Below are positions 53,795 through 62,497 of a stretch of DNA of 64,000 bases, in pieces (positions within the stretch are counted from its first letter, which is position 1; the number at the start of each line of letters is the position of its first letter). Source of the DNA: CAVZMO01 sp963776195 (GTDB lineage: Bacteria > Nitrospirota > Thermodesulfovibrionia > Thermodesulfovibrionales > SM23-35); contig CAVZMO010000023.1 of the NCBI GenBank assembly GCA_963776195.1, forward strand, positions 8,777 through 72,776. Reading direction: 5' to 3'. The notes beneath the pieces were generated by a model, which saw only the letters and a list, made by a program, of their open reading frames with translations, had not been told where the DNA came from and did not search any database. Both the position numbers and the translations under genes were made by a program.

Positions 53795-54688
53795 ATGAAA
53801 ATATTGCTTGCAACCGATGGCTCTGAATACTCGGAGCGGGCAGCGAAGTTTCTGACACGTCTCAATTGGTCTTCGGATGACAATATCACTGTTTTTCACG
53901 CTGTATATTGGATCCCTTTTCGATACGATGAGGAGTTTTATCTCGGTACGCTCAAAGAAATAAAAAAGGAGATCGCACCCAGAATTCTTGATTCTGCGCT
54001 GGATATTCTAAAACCCGTTCAAGCAAAGCTCAGTGTCGCGATTGTAGAAGGTTCACCGGAACAATGCATCATTGATGTAGCCGCAGATTCGGATATGGAT
54101 ATGATAGCTATGGGTTCAAGGGGAATAAAAGGCATTGAGTCAGTTTTTATCGGCAGTGTAACGAGGTCGGTTGCAGCCAACTCAATAAAACCTGTCCTTG
54201 TTGTAAAACCGCCGATATCTGCAAGATCTGACAAGATAAAAATTCTTCTTGCCACTGACGGGTCTGATTATTCCCGGGCTACTATAGAATTCTTATCTTC
54301 CATCCCGTTTCCCGATAACACAGAGGTAACGATATTGAACGTGATATGGTCGAACATCTTTGACATTCCCGAAAGGTTTGTTATGGAAATAGATGAACGG
54401 ATCAAGAAGCTTGTGGCAGGTACCAGGAAAATGGAATTTACAGAATCTGAAAGGATTATCGAACTGGCCAGAGAGTATTTGAACAGAAGATTTAGAAATA
54501 TAGGTGTGCTATCAAGAGTGGGAGACCCATCGGCAGAAATACTAAAAACAGCGGAGACAATGGGGGCAGACATAATAGCTGTGGGCTGCAGGGGTTTGAA
54601 GGGAATTAAAGGGATGATGGGAAGTGTATCAAGAAATATCCTTATCCATTCGAAGAGTTCTGTTTTAATCGGGAAAACATGTAAATAG
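53795..54688 (+). CDS. Tandem universal stress protein
   Basis: 297 residues, two USP domains in tandem (about 1-145 and 150-297). Each starts with a LLATDGS stretch and ends with an ATP-binding loop of the form G-x2-G-x9-G-S/T, for example GSRGIKGIESVFIGS and GCRGLKGIKGMMGS. Two-domain USPs usually bind ATP and support survival in starvation or oxygen stress. The start at 53795 has GGGGAAA just upstream. It is intact. The following genes (FmdB-like, DsrE-like) are on the same strand. Confidence 0.93.
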   Translation: MKILLATDGSEYSERAAKFLTRLNWSSDDNITVFHAVYWIPFRYDEEFYLGTLKEIKKEIAPRILDSALDILKPVQAKLSVAIVEGSPEQCIIDVAADSDMDMIAMGSRGIKGIESVFIGSVTRSVAANSIKPVLVVKPPISARSDKIKILLATDGSDYSRATIEFLSSIPFPDNTEVTILNVIWSNIFDIPERFVMEIDERIKKLVAGTRKMEFTESERIIELAREYLNRRFRNIGVLSRVGDPSAEILKTAETMGADIIAVGCRGLKGIKGMMGSVSRNILIHSKSSVLIGKTCK

Positions 54689-54841
54689 TAAAGCATTTAG
54701 CGGTCTTATTATTTGTTTGCCACCCAGCCACACTAAAACAAAATGTAGTCGGGAATCTTTCTTCCCGTATCAAACAGAAATAAAAATTGATATAATCGTA
54801 AATATTTCAGCCACAAATCACCAAACAATAAGGAGGTCCTT

Positions 54842-55009
54842 ATGCCTGCCTATGAGTATGTCTGTAAAGACTGCAGCAAAGAGTTCGTTGTTTTCCTGTC
54901 AATAAAGGAATTTGAAGCTAAACCTGAAATCAAATGTCCTCACTGTGAAAGTGATAGTGTTCAGAAAAAAGTTACCGGTTTCTTTACAAAAACGAGCAAA
55001 AAGTCATAA
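54842..55009 (+). CDS. FmdB-type small zinc-ribbon protein
   Basis: 55 residues. ATG 54842 follows AAGGAGG closely. Two CxxC pairs (C8-x2-C11 and C32-x2-C35) bind one zinc: start MPAYEYVCKDCSKEF and later IKCPHCES. This matches the FmdB/putative regulatory zinc-ribbon family. The C terminus is short and basic (FFTKTSKKS). The role is unknown; it could act in regulation or metal transfer. Confidence 0.85.
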   Translation: MPAYEYVCKDCSKEFVVFLSIKEFEAKPEIKCPHCESDSVQKKVTGFFTKTSKKS

Positions 55010-55071
55010 GTCATTAATGAAGGTGTGCTCACTGAAGTAATCAGAATCGGCGAGCAGGAAGGGAGGAGTAG

Positions 55072-55428
55072 ATGAAAGAGATGAGACTTCTGTTGCATGT
55101 CAGTGATAATGACCGCTGGAGCATAGCGCTGGGAAATGCGATAAATTTCATAAAGGATGTAGGTGAAGACCATGCTGATGTGGTGATCGTAGCAAATGGC
55201 GCTGCTGCAGCCTCTTACGCCTATTCAGATAAGATCGAAACTATGGAAGTGCTTGCGGACAAGGGAGTGCAGTTCAAAGCATGCAGGAATTCTCTGAAAA
55301 AACTCTGTGCTGAAGGATCAGTCTGTATCAATGAGGATGCGCTTCCTACTTTTGTTAAGGTGGTTACCGCTGGCATTAGCGAGATTGTTCGCAAACAGCA
55401 AGAGGGATACGCCTACGTAAAACCTTGA
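55072..55428 (+). CDS. DsrE-family protein
   Basis: 118 residues. The DsrE/TusD-like fold shows LLHVSDNDRWSIALGNAINF at the start, then VVIVANGAAAASYAY and CRNSLKKL with a Cys near residue 65 and CINEDALPTFV. Family members handle intracellular sulfur transfer, but single-gene members often have unknown roles. GGGAGGAG lies just before the ATG. Intact. Confidence 0.85.
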   Translation: MKEMRLLLHVSDNDRWSIALGNAINFIKDVGEDHADVVIVANGAAAASYAYSDKIETMEVLADKGVQFKACRNSLKKLCAEGSVCINEDALPTFVKVVTAGISEIVRKQQEGYAYVKP

Positions 55429-55474
55429 TAATGAGCTCACCGAACTGGATGCCTGGATTGGACAAGGAGGAGCG

Positions 55475-56000
55475 ATGAAAAGAATCATCGTCACGCCCAT
55501 CGGAAAGGTGGATCCTGGAGTTTCTCCGGTCTATTTCTTCTGCCGTCAGAAACAAATTTCATATAAAAGCCGAAGTGGGTCGAAAGGTGTCAGTCCCTCC
55601 GGATTCCTATAATGCCCTGAGAGAACAGTATAACGCCACTGCCGTTCTTAAAGAGATGATGGTTTACAAACAAGGAAGCAGCGAGATTCTGTTCGGTATC
55701 ATAGATGCCGATCTTTATGCCTCAAAGCTCAATTACGTCTTCGGAGAGGCTGATCCACATGCGGGAGTTGCCATTATTTCTCTCTGGAGACTCAGACAGG
55801 AGTTTTACGGGCTCCCTCGGGACGAGGAGCTGCTGAAAGAGCGGGCAGTTAAAGAGGCAATTCACGAACTTGGACATGTTTACGGCCTTGACCATTGTTC
55901 TCATCCCAAATGCATAATGTACTTCTCTAACAGCATCAGTGATACGGATAGAAAGAGAGCGGAATTCTGCGATATCTGCAAAAACACGCTTGGAATTTGA
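55475..56000 (+). pseudogene. amzA: Archaemetzincin-type zinc metallopeptidase, one frameshift
   Basis: ATG 55475 (AAGGAGGAGCG site) begins MKRIIVTPIGKVDPGV; after one extra T near 55522 the register moves to the main frame: AVRNKFHIKAEVG, then SVPPDSYNALREQYNAT. The catalytic motif is HELGHVYGLDHC, the HExxHxxxxxH metzincin zinc site, then CIMYFSNS and a C-terminal CDIC. A four-Cys zinc site is typical for archaemetzincin. Total about 174 residues. Without the frameshift the protein would be active. A shorter internal start could still give the catalytic half. Archaemetzincin is archaeal in main distribution. Confidence 0.85.
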
Positions 56001-56148
56001 AACTGCAATTCGTTGGATGGACGTGTGATAGTAATTCTTATACAATTAGAACAAGGAGACTGATTTTGAAAGGCGTGCAGTGATTGAAATCGATTAAAGG
56101 GAAACATGCAGTAGACGATGCTTGAAAAGATGACTTGGAGGAAATTAA

Positions 56149-56208
56149 TGTCAAAAAAGATATTTGCGTTTACAAATTCAAAAAAAGATCTAAAGTTTAA
56201 ACAATAAG
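56149..56208 (+). CDS. Tiny frame with strong ribosome site
   Basis: 19 codons, MSKKIFAFTNSKKDLKFKQ, preceded by TTGGAGGAAATTA. It is either a leader peptide for the gene that starts 3 bases later or the remnant of a lost gene. Composition is basic. Status uncertain. Confidence 0.25.
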
Positions 56209-56211
56209 AGT

Positions 56212-56912
56212 GTGAATAAAAGATTTTTCTTGGTAGCAGTCATACTGTGCGCGGCAATAGTATCTGCTGTACCATTAGGGGCGAAGGAGAAAACCAAACC
56301 ATGCGGGAATACGAGCAGGTAATAATAAAACTACCCGAGCCAAAATATGGCGGCAGCATGTCGGTCGAAGAGGCCCTGCTTAAGAGAAGGTCTGTCAGGG
56401 ATTTTAAAGACAAGCCTGTAACGCTATCTGAAGTCTCACAGCTGATATGGGCTGCCCAAGGTATTACAGATCCGGGAGGTCTCAGGACGGCACCTTCTGC
56501 AGGCGCACTTTACCCGCTCGAACTCTATGTCGTAGCCGGAAACGTAACTGGTCTTCCTGCTGGAATTTATCAGTACAGATCCAAAAGCCATGAATTGCTA
56601 AGTATCGCAAAGGGCGACAGGAGGATCGATTTGGGTAATGCCGCACTCGGCCAGTCTTCTGTCAGAAGGGCTGCCGCAGTTATGGTATTGTCAGGGGTAT
56701 ATGAAAGGATGACCACAAAATATGGAGAGAGGGGCATTAGATATGTTCATATGGAGGCCGGTCATGCCGCCCAGAATGTCTATCTTCAGGCGGTCGCTCT
56801 GGGGCTCGGGACAGTGGTTATCGGGGCTTTCTGCGATGAAGAAGTAAAAAGGATTTTAAAGATGGCAGATAGAGAAAAGCCTCTTTACATAATGCCCGTA
56901 GGGAGGAGATAG
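56212..56912 (+). pseudogene. SagB-type nitroreductase/dehydrogenase, frameshift after the signal peptide
   Basis: A GTG at 56212 opens a signal-peptide-like frame (MNKRFFLVAVILCAAIVSAV, then PLGAKEKTK) that ends at a stop; one base shift moves it to the main frame near 56300, MREYEQVIIKLPEPKYGGS. The main domain has RRSVRDF (FMN binding), QLIWAAQGITDP, APSAGALYPLELYVV and AGHAAQNVYLQA, a clear SagB/ThcOx-type nitroreductase that uses FMN. These oxidise thiazoline rings or act as general reductases. The catalytic domain could still be made from ATG 56301 in the cytoplasm. Overlap with the signal frame is a point of interest. Confidence 0.82.
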
Positions 56913-57148
56913 CATAGGCGGATGACCTTATCGGCAAAATGTCGTAATCATCATTTCATCCCGCTAACGGAAGAAAAGGGGTGGTCCCCAGAAAGGGGTT
57001 GGGGTTAAGCGTTTAGAAAATTAAAATAACAAACACATAGTGTCCAGTTAGAGCCGGCGCGAAGATACTCTTAAAAATATTCGTGAAATCCATTTGCTAA
57101 AGAAGATGGCGAATACGGGAATAATGATATAAGAGAGAGGAGAGAAAA

Positions 57149-57358
57149 ATGGACTTACATGAAGAGATATCAAGGGTGGCATATGAACTTTATGAGAAGA
57201 GTGGGAGAGTAAAAGGCCGTGACCTTGAAAACTGGGTTGAAGCAGAAAAGATTGTAACGGCGCGATACAAAAAACAAGAAAAGCTCGAAGCAGAATCATC
57301 GTCTTCATTAAAAAAGAAAAAAGCATCATCGACTAAGAAAAAGGTAAAAGAAACTTAA
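57149..57358 (+). CDS. DUF2934 protein
   Basis: 69 residues. The N-terminal 40 residues are the DUF2934 signature: EISRVAYELYEKSGRVKGRD, then LENWVEAE. The C terminus is a Ser/Lys-rich tail. Function unknown; often found near stress or hibernation genes. GGAGAG before the ATG gives the start. Intact. Confidence 0.85.
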   Translation: MDLHEEISRVAYELYEKSGRVKGRDLENWVEAEKIVTARYKKQEKLEAESSSSLKKKKASSTKKKVKET

Positions 57359-57405
57359 ACAGAGCCGCCACTGAGGATTATTTGCTGCTATTCTCACCAT
57401 TGTCT

Positions 57406-57630
57406 TTAGTGGAGCCAATACTGCTTATAATAGAAATAAGGCCGATCAGGTTCGTAAAGATAGTACCACCGAGGATAATACAAGTAGTAAGGGGTATAAG
57501 GATTTCCGTATCCCCACGAAGATAATCCGAACCAATATCTATTCCCCAAATATTGGAAATCGACCGATGGGGGGTAGTAATAATAGCAACCTGTTAATAA
57601 TAACAGCAGACACACCAATAGTATTTTCAA
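57406..57630 (-). CDS. Tyrosine-rich lipoprotein
   Basis: 74 residues. A lipobox LTGC at residues 12-15 (signal MKILLVCLLLLLTGC) marks a lipoprotein. The mature part is unusual: very rich in Tyr, Trp and Pro (PPSVDFQYLGNRYW, then YPRWYYLYEPDRPY). No family recognised. It may contact the cell wall or a sugar. The ATG at 57630 is used. Confidence 0.55.
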   Translation of the reverse strand: MKILLVCLLLLLTGCYYYYPPSVDFQYLGNRYWFGLSSWGYGNPYTPYYLYYPRWYYLYEPDRPYFYYKQYWLH

Positions 57631-58061
57631 TGTTCTCTCCTATATTTTCAATATATCAAACAACTTATATAAGTACAATCTCAGAAGTAATAATGAGAAA
57701 ATGTAGGAGAAGGTGGTCAAACAGAATGAGATATCCAATCCTATTTTCTTTCCTATTTTAATCCAGCATCATTTTAAAAATGCCCCGGACTGTTACAAAG
57801 CCCTGATAGCGGTAATATCAAGACAAATTTACCATTTTAAGGACATTGGTCTGAAAGTGTGATTATTAAATTAGATAACGTCTCAACTAGATAAGAGCCT
57901 TTTTCTTATAATGGATTTGACTGAATTGACAAGGATAAAAGATTTTGATAACATCGAACCAAATCAGCAGACATAGGACTTCTGACTAACCTGTTTTTAT
58001 TGTATGATTTTAGGGTTTATATCTCTGTGCCGTATCAAGTTAAAGAAATGAGGAGGTTAAT
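57631..58061. other. Intergenic region, nothing recognised
   Basis: About 430 AT-rich bases. No supported gene, tRNA or clear terminator was found; the GAGGAGG site at its right end belongs to the next gene. Confidence 0.4.
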
Positions 58062-58421
58062 ATGGTTGAAGTCTCGGGGAAAAGTGAGTTACTGAGAATA
58101 GAAGATTTTATTGCCTTGGCAAAGGAAGGGAAAGATGTAAACGTAACAATTGATTTGCGGAAACAGCCTGTCTCACAAAAGATACACCCTGGGGATACGG
58201 AGGAGTTGAAAGGCGAGATAGATATGTACCTTCTCTTTGGAGATTATACTTTCAAGATCGGCGGCTGGAAAAAAGCGGTTTCAAAAGTCTATATGTATGG
58301 CTCTACAGGGGAATCTCTTAATGATACCAAGATAAACATGAGCATCGCTAATGAACGCTTAAAGCTGGACTACCAGAGGTTGAAAGACGTTAATATTCAT
58401 TTTGAGGAAAAGTATTTCTAA
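58062..58421 (+). CDS. Uncharacterised small protein
   Basis: 119 residues, with a good GAGGAGG before the ATG. Mixed alpha/beta-like composition without signal or membrane segments; a repeated GEIDMYLLFGDYTFKIGG suggests beta-strands. I do not recognise it. The next gene begins 73 bases downstream on the same strand. It is intact and probably real. Confidence 0.6.
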   Translation: MVEVSGKSELLRIEDFIALAKEGKDVNVTIDLRKQPVSQKIHPGDTEELKGEIDMYLLFGDYTFKIGGWKKAVSKVYMYGSTGESLNDTKINMSIANERLKLDYQRLKDVNIHFEEKYF

Positions 58422-58494
58422 AGTTTCATATATTGCATAAGTCGTGAAGGTTAAAGGGAAATAAATAGTCTTTAAAGAAAGGAAGGTTAAGAAA

Positions 58495-58779
58495 ATGGCA
58501 TATTACATAATTCTCAGCAAGTTAACAGATGAAGGGAGGAAGACCCTCAAACAGAAGCCTTCGAGAATATTTGAGGTTGACAAAGAATTGGAGGCTATGG
58601 GGGTAAAGGTCAAAGAGCAGTTTGGTGTATTAGGTCCTTATGATTTTGTGACTATTGTTGAGGCGCCAGATAATCTGACTATTATGAAGGCATCTACAGA
58701 GATCGGATCGAGAGGTTCTGTACAAATCCTTACACTACCTGCAATTCCAATAGAGGAACTTGTCAAAAAATTGAAATAA
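58495..58779 (+). CDS. GYD-domain protein
   Basis: 94 residues. The GYD family pattern is visible: YYIILSKLTDEGRKTLKQKP at the start, GVLGPYDFVTIVEAPDN in the centre and ILTLPAIPIEEL near the end. A ferredoxin-like fold is expected. Function unknown. GAAAGGAAGG precedes the ATG. Intact. Confidence 0.85.
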   Translation: MAYYIILSKLTDEGRKTLKQKPSRIFEVDKELEAMGVKVKEQFGVLGPYDFVTIVEAPDNLTIMKASTEIGSRGSVQILTLPAIPIEELVKKLK

Positions 58780-59267
58780 AATTATCTCATAAATCTGTAT
58801 AGAGAAGTTAAAACATCTTGCACCTTTTATCGCATATTTTAGCCAATCTACAATATTTATCAATAATCAATATTGAACATTTGGAGGTGGAGTTCGTATC
58901 CCAATTCGACATTAAACGCTGCGAACTTCACACGTCATTCCGCAACTGGCGCAGCGGAATGACGCTTATTCGAAATCCGCTCTAAATGAAAATTATCCAG
59001 AGTGCATCTTTGATGAAGTAGCTGAAAAAATATTTCTTACGCCTGCCAAAAGACAAAAATGTTTCTAACACCTGCAAGTCCACACCTTTTGCTCAACATG
59101 TTAGGTGAAGATTACCGAGAGTACGCAGTGGGTTCGACATCCCGGCACTTTTGCTCAATTTGATGGGAGATTCTCTGAATTACGTTATCTGAAAGAGAGT
59201 TGTTGCCTGCTTTTAACAGTGGATTTAAAATGTCGTTCAACATTTTTTTCTGAACTATATATTTCGT
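58780..59267. other. Right inner end of the island, mostly noncoding
   Basis: About 490 bases with no supported gene. It has one perfect palindrome (58933-58964) and two related stretches (near 59094 and 59154, both with TTTTGCTCAA). The integrase remnant begins at its right end. Confidence 0.4.
58933..58964. repeat. Palindrome of the GTCATTCCGC type
   Basis: CGTCATTCCGC (58933-58943) pairs with GCGGAATGACG (58954-58964), 11 bp perfect, 10-base loop. It looks like a REP-type sequence common in intergenic regions of Deltaproteobacteria and Nitrospirota. Function unknown. Confidence 0.55.
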
Positions 59268-59473
59268 CATAAGGCGAAAGAGTATCCCTGAAAAGATGCC
59301 ATGAAGATTTCAGGGCATAAGACACGGGCAGTATTTGACCGGTACAACATTGTCAATGAAGCAGACTTAAGAACAGCCTCTGAAAAGGTCTCCATGATGC
59401 ATCAGAACACAAGGGACGTACTCGAAAAGGTTACAGATGGTTACAGGTTACAATTGGTCAAAATGAGGAATTA
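59268..59473 (+). pseudogene. C-terminal remnant of a tyrosine integrase
   Basis: About 65 residues in the plus strand ending at 59473. The frame has MKISGHKTRAVFDRYNIVNE, where HKTR is the catalytic-motif region and Tyr in FDRY is the nucleophile. Upstream, RRKSIPEK continues in a frame shifted by one base. The rest of the gene is gone. The remnant ends 40 bases from the 3' end of tRNA-Leu, as expected for an integrase that made the insertion at that tRNA. Dead. Confidence 0.85.
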
Positions 59474-59513
59474 AAAAGGCAGTGGATAAGTACTACAAGG
59501 CATTGATTTTAAA

Positions 59514-59600
59514 TGGTACCGAAGGCCGGACTTGAACCGGCACGCCATTGCTGACGAGGGATTTTAAGTCCCTTGCGTCTACCAATTCCGCCACTTCGGC
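59514..59600 (-). tRNA. tRNA-Leu (anticodon UAA)
   Basis: 87 nt on the minus strand from GCCGAAG at 59600 to an encoded CCA ending at 59514. Acceptor stem GCCGAAG with CTTCGGT, D-loop with AATTGG, anticodon stem GGGAC/ATCCC, loop CTTAAAA (anticodon TAA at 59564-59566), long variable arm and T-arm GGTTCAAGTCC. It is the probable insertion site of the island. Confidence 0.97.
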
Positions 59601-59633
59601 ATAGTTGATTTTAAAGGATTTTCAGGCATTCGG

Positions 59634-60640
59634 TCAACCGCCCTGTTCGCAAAATGTAGCAGAATTGTAGCAGTTATCGAGCACTTCAACACTTGATCGC
59701 AAACTTTCAGGACAATGATGCGCATATCTCATTGTCATTGAGATAGTCTTATGCCCAAGTAACTCTTTTACCTTATACAAATCCACACCATTTTGAACAA
59801 GTCTCGTTGCGAAAGTATGTCTCAGATCGTGGAAACGAAAATCTTCTAAACCTGACTTTGCAGCGACTTTATCAAATGCCTGTCTTAAACTACTCCCCGA
59901 GATCGGAAAGACTCTGCCTGAAATATCTCTTATGCTCACGCTCTTCAATAAATTGAAAAGAGTGTTAGACATAGGGATAGTCCTCTTCTCTCCATTCTTT
60001 GACTTCACAACTCTTATAGCTCTTCTCAGAAGGTCAACATTTTGCCATTTCAGATCAAGAATTTCACCTCTTCTCATCCCCGTATGCAAGGCAACCATTA
60101 TCAACGTCTCAGCCAAACGGGATTTGTTGCTTTATCTAAGAGATTCTTTTCTTCTTCATAAGTTAGCCACCTGTCCCTTGCATTTCGATTACCAACTGAA
60201 AAAGATAATCTGCTTACGGGATTATCTTTACACCATTCCCATTCTTTCATGGCAACATTGAACATCCTTCTTAGCAAGGCAAGTTCCTGATAGACAGTAG
60301 CAGGCTTAACGGATTTACGGCGCATATTTCTGTATTCAGCGATTAACCTTGTCGTAATGTGGGTAATCATATAACCGGCCAAAAAAGTTAAAAGCGTCTT
60401 AACCGTTCTCGGGTCTCTTGAGTGTGCATGTTCTTTAAGGTATTTATCCGTCATTTCTTCAAATTTGGTCGACTTCGCTTTATCCGAATCAAAACATATA
60501 CCTTCTAGAATATCAGTAAAAACCTGTGCATAGAACGCTTTTCCGCTAGCTTTCTATTATCAGTCTTTAAGGATACCTGAATCCTGTTACTGATAAGCTA
60601 TGGTAAACCAGAAAAATTTACCTCTCCGGTAAAGCCCCAT
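59634..60640 (-). pseudogene. Tyrosine recombinase/integrase, broken
   Basis: ATG 60640 starts MGLYRRGKFFWFTIAYQ, with a TAA stop at codon 18; the register then shifts (LKTDNRKLAEK), continues as AFYAQVFTDILEG and TVYQELALLRRMFNVAMKEW, breaks again near 60110 and ends with GMRRGEILDLKW (catalytic Arg), FHDLRHTFATRLV (His, Arg), LLGHKTISMTMRYAH (His and Tyr). About 330 residues in all. The gene is full length but inactive. It is 33 bases from the 5' end of tRNA-Leu, and its upstream neighbour is an AlpA-like gene whose stop lies two bases before its ATG. Confidence 0.88.
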
Positions 60641-60642
60641 AT

Positions 60643-60867
60643 TCACTTTCCCCCTTTCTTGGGACTTCTGACCTGGATAAGAGGATTATAACTTGATCCA
60701 GATTCTTTTTTACAAGACTTAATCCAGTTCAGGACATCTTCAATGTCGAACCTCAGGCCGCCATTAAGTTTAATAGACGGTATCTGCCCTAATTCCGCCC
60801 ATTGATAAAGCGTAGAAGGCTTTACGTTGAGAAATTCCGAAATCTCCTTGAACCGTGTCAGCTTCAA
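60643..60867 (-). CDS. AlpA/MerR-like excisionase or regulator
   Basis: 74 residues. The helix-turn-helix reads LTRFKEISEFLNVKPSTLYQ, then WAELGQIPSIKLNGGLRF and DIEDVLNWI, the pattern of AlpA-like excisionase/DNA-binding proteins of integrative elements. It ends in a basic tail (SPKKGGK). It is translationally coupled to the broken integrase. It could have controlled excision. Confidence 0.82.
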   Translation of the reverse strand: MKLTRFKEISEFLNVKPSTLYQWAELGQIPSIKLNGGLRFDIEDVLNWIKSCKKESGSSYNPLIQVRSPKKGGK

Positions 60868-61204
60868 ACATATCCTTTGTAAAACAATGTTCCGGCTCTT
60901 ACCCTAAAACGGTAAAATCCGGTTCCGTCAGATGCTCTATAAACGATTTTCTCAGGCCGACCTATAGCTACCTATGCACTCAAAACACCTTAAAACGGTT
61001 CTTTTTCAGCAAACCATTTAAAGACATTTTTTACATAGACCGCTTTTATTTTTTCAACCAAATCAGCATTCTTAAGATTCTTCATTCTTTTCTGTATTTT
61101 CTGTTAATCAATCTATACATAAATTGCATAACGCCGTCAGTTCGTTTCCGTCCAATCTAAAAAACTCCAACCTATCAAAATACGAACTAAACTTACAGGA
61201 TTAT
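60868..61204. other. Noncoding region, no feature recognised
   Basis: About 340 AT-rich bases between the excisionase gene and the replication-protein remnant. No gene or strong hairpin was found. Confidence 0.4.
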
Positions 61205-61783
61205 TTACGAGGTCTTGAAGCGTTTTCTTAACGTTGCGTATTTGAATTTCAAACCGTATATAAGTTTTCCCAGTTTCAAGAAGTCTTTTTCATATTCTGT
61301 AATACATTCTTCTTTTTTTATGCTATTTTTAATTTCCTTGATCTTGTCGTATATTCTGAATTTAGGATTATTACCGCCATAGATAGTCCCTTTAATAACA
61401 CTAAAATTATCTGGAATACGTTTTATATTCAATGTTGCAAGAATACTTTCCATAGTTAGACCTTCGACATCAGCAGCAAAATCAATTCTCGATACATTGA
61501 AAGCCTCAAGCCTTAAAATAGTGCATATAAATATTTGAGCTCAAATATGAAATAATTCTCATAAACATTCAAAATATTTGGGGTTTATATCAATTTTGGT
61601 AAAGGCAATGCTTAAATTAACTTCCTCAGTGAATTTGTGAGGGTAAAGAATGATAGCCTTATCAAGATTTACACATAAATTTATAAATTTTAGTCTCTGC
61701 TGATCTTCAGATATCTTCCCCATGATTCGAGGATAATTTCTATCAGGAGGAACATAAATAGTTAAATTTAATTTATCTATCAT
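61205..61783 (-). pseudogene. Filamentous-phage-like (gene II/X) replication initiator, broken
   Basis: ATG 61783 starts MIDKLNLTIYVPP and reaches a stop at 61559. After one or more breaks the register gives RLEAFNVSRIDFAADVEG and KFRIYDKIKEIKNSIKK, ending at 61205. The signature RID-x-A-x-DVEG and the YDK motif match phage/plasmid replication proteins of the gene II/X class, in which a Tyr nicks one strand for rolling-circle copying. About 190 residues; C-terminal part likely lost. The gene is AT-rich. Its start lies next to a strong hairpin (61840-61870). Confidence 0.65.
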
Positions 61784-61839
61784 GTAAGTAACGAGTTTGC
61801 TGGTGATTACTCATATACCGGCAAATACCCTCCAATACA

Positions 61840-61870
61840 AGCCTGGCTTCGGGGCCACCCCTGCCAGGCT
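61840..61870. repeat. Strong GC-rich hairpin beside the replication gene
   Basis: AGCCTGGC (61840-61847) pairs with GCCAGGCT (61863-61870), 8 bp, and an inner stem GGGG (61851-61854) with CCCC (61858-61861). It stands out in AT-rich DNA, 57 bases upstream of the initiator ATG, as expected for a rolling-circle origin or packaging hairpin. Inference only. Confidence 0.55.
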
Positions 61871-61970
61871 ACCGCTCTGGCAAGGGCATGCAGCCGGGTC
61901 AGTTTGTAAAATTTATCATCTGTACTTTATCATTCTCTCAATCGTCGAATAACTTCTTATTTCTAAGTAC

Positions 61971-62192
61971 CTATTTATTATTACGTCCCTTAAAGCCCTG
62001 TCTAATTTTCCTTTTGCTTTTTCTCTTTTCAAAATACTCTCTATACTTTTTCAAATTGTCTTCTACATCCATAAAAGGGCCCAGACATTCAACAGCTCTC
62101 TGATAAGGCAAGCATGCACAATCTTTTTTGTAGCAAGATGGGCATTTCCTTTGTATGATTGACTCTTAATTACTTTCAAGCTTCATTTTCAT
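61971..62192 (-). pseudogene. Small Cys-rich protein gene with an in-frame stop
   Basis: From ATG 62192 the frame reads MKMKLESN, stop (TAA), then ESIIQRKCPSCYKKDCACLP and a charged coil (MDVEDNLKKYREYFEKRK) to the stop at 61971. GGAGGG lies 14 bases before the ATG. Only the stop at codon 9 prevents an 73-residue protein with four or five cysteines. Unknown family. Confidence 0.5.
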
Positions 62193-62222
62193 CTTTAATA
62201 TCTTCACCCTCCAAATAAAAAA

Positions 62223-62260
62223 GCCGAGAATCTATGGATTGACTCCAATAGAAACTCGGC
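62223..62260 (-). terminator. Intrinsic terminator for the minus-strand genes
   Basis: GCCGAG (62223-62228) with CTCGGC (62255-62260), with a longer inner stem (TCTAT with ATAGA). On the minus strand it is followed by TTTTTTATTT. It ends the operon of the ribbon-helix-helix and zinc-ribbon genes. Confidence 0.8.
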
Positions 62261-62296
62261 TTCCTTGTCTAAATGACTTGCTTGCCTTAGATGAGT

Positions 62297-62497
62297 TTAA
62301 TTATTGTTAGTTAAAATATTCTTTGTGTGACAATGACGACACTCGATTTCTATAACCCCCTTCTTCTTGTAAGTTTTAACTATATGTTTCTTTATTACAG
62401 TGGACTCTCTGTCATCATCAATCAACGTCCTATGGCAACGCCCGCATGTCAAATTGCCCAAGAAAGTAAGAGCGTTTATTATCTCTAACGTTTTCAT
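62297..62497 (-). CDS. Com-like small zinc-ribbon protein
   Basis: 66 residues with two CxxC pairs, CGRCH (about residues 19-23) and CRHCH (about 54-58), one per half. This matches the Com translational-regulator/zinc-ribbon pattern of Mu-like phages, in which IEIKCPRC precedes a basic end; here IEIECRHCHTKN. It overlaps the upstream gene by 4 bases (ATGA). The N terminus MKTLEIINALTFLG is hydrophobic. Confidence 0.65.
   Translation of the reverse strand: MKTLEIINALTFLGNLTCGRCHRTLIDDDRESTVIKKHIVKTYKKKGVIEIECRHCHTKNILTNNN

Larger units (their letters stand above)
22570..59513. mobile_element. Putative 37-kb integrated genomic island in tRNA-Leu(UAA)
   Basis: Bounded by a 58-bp direct repeat: the displaced tRNA 3' fragment on the left and the reconstituted tRNA-Leu on the right. 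The C-terminal remnant of a tyrosine integrase (59268-59473) lies directly inside the tRNA end, the usual int position. Cargo includes paralogous sigma/HPF pairs, a malic enzyme, salvage and radical SAM enzymes, TatA/TatB, stress proteins and at least five IS elements or remnants. Frameshifted and IS-interrupted genes are concentrated here. The integrase is dead, so the element is probably fixed. An alternative is that the repeat records an older, smaller insertion followed by rearrangement. Confidence 0.6.

Noticed and set aside
61888..62103. A plus-strand frame of 71 codons right of the hairpin
   Set aside because: It is antisense to the Cys-rich frame with a proper ribosome site and has no start signal of its own.
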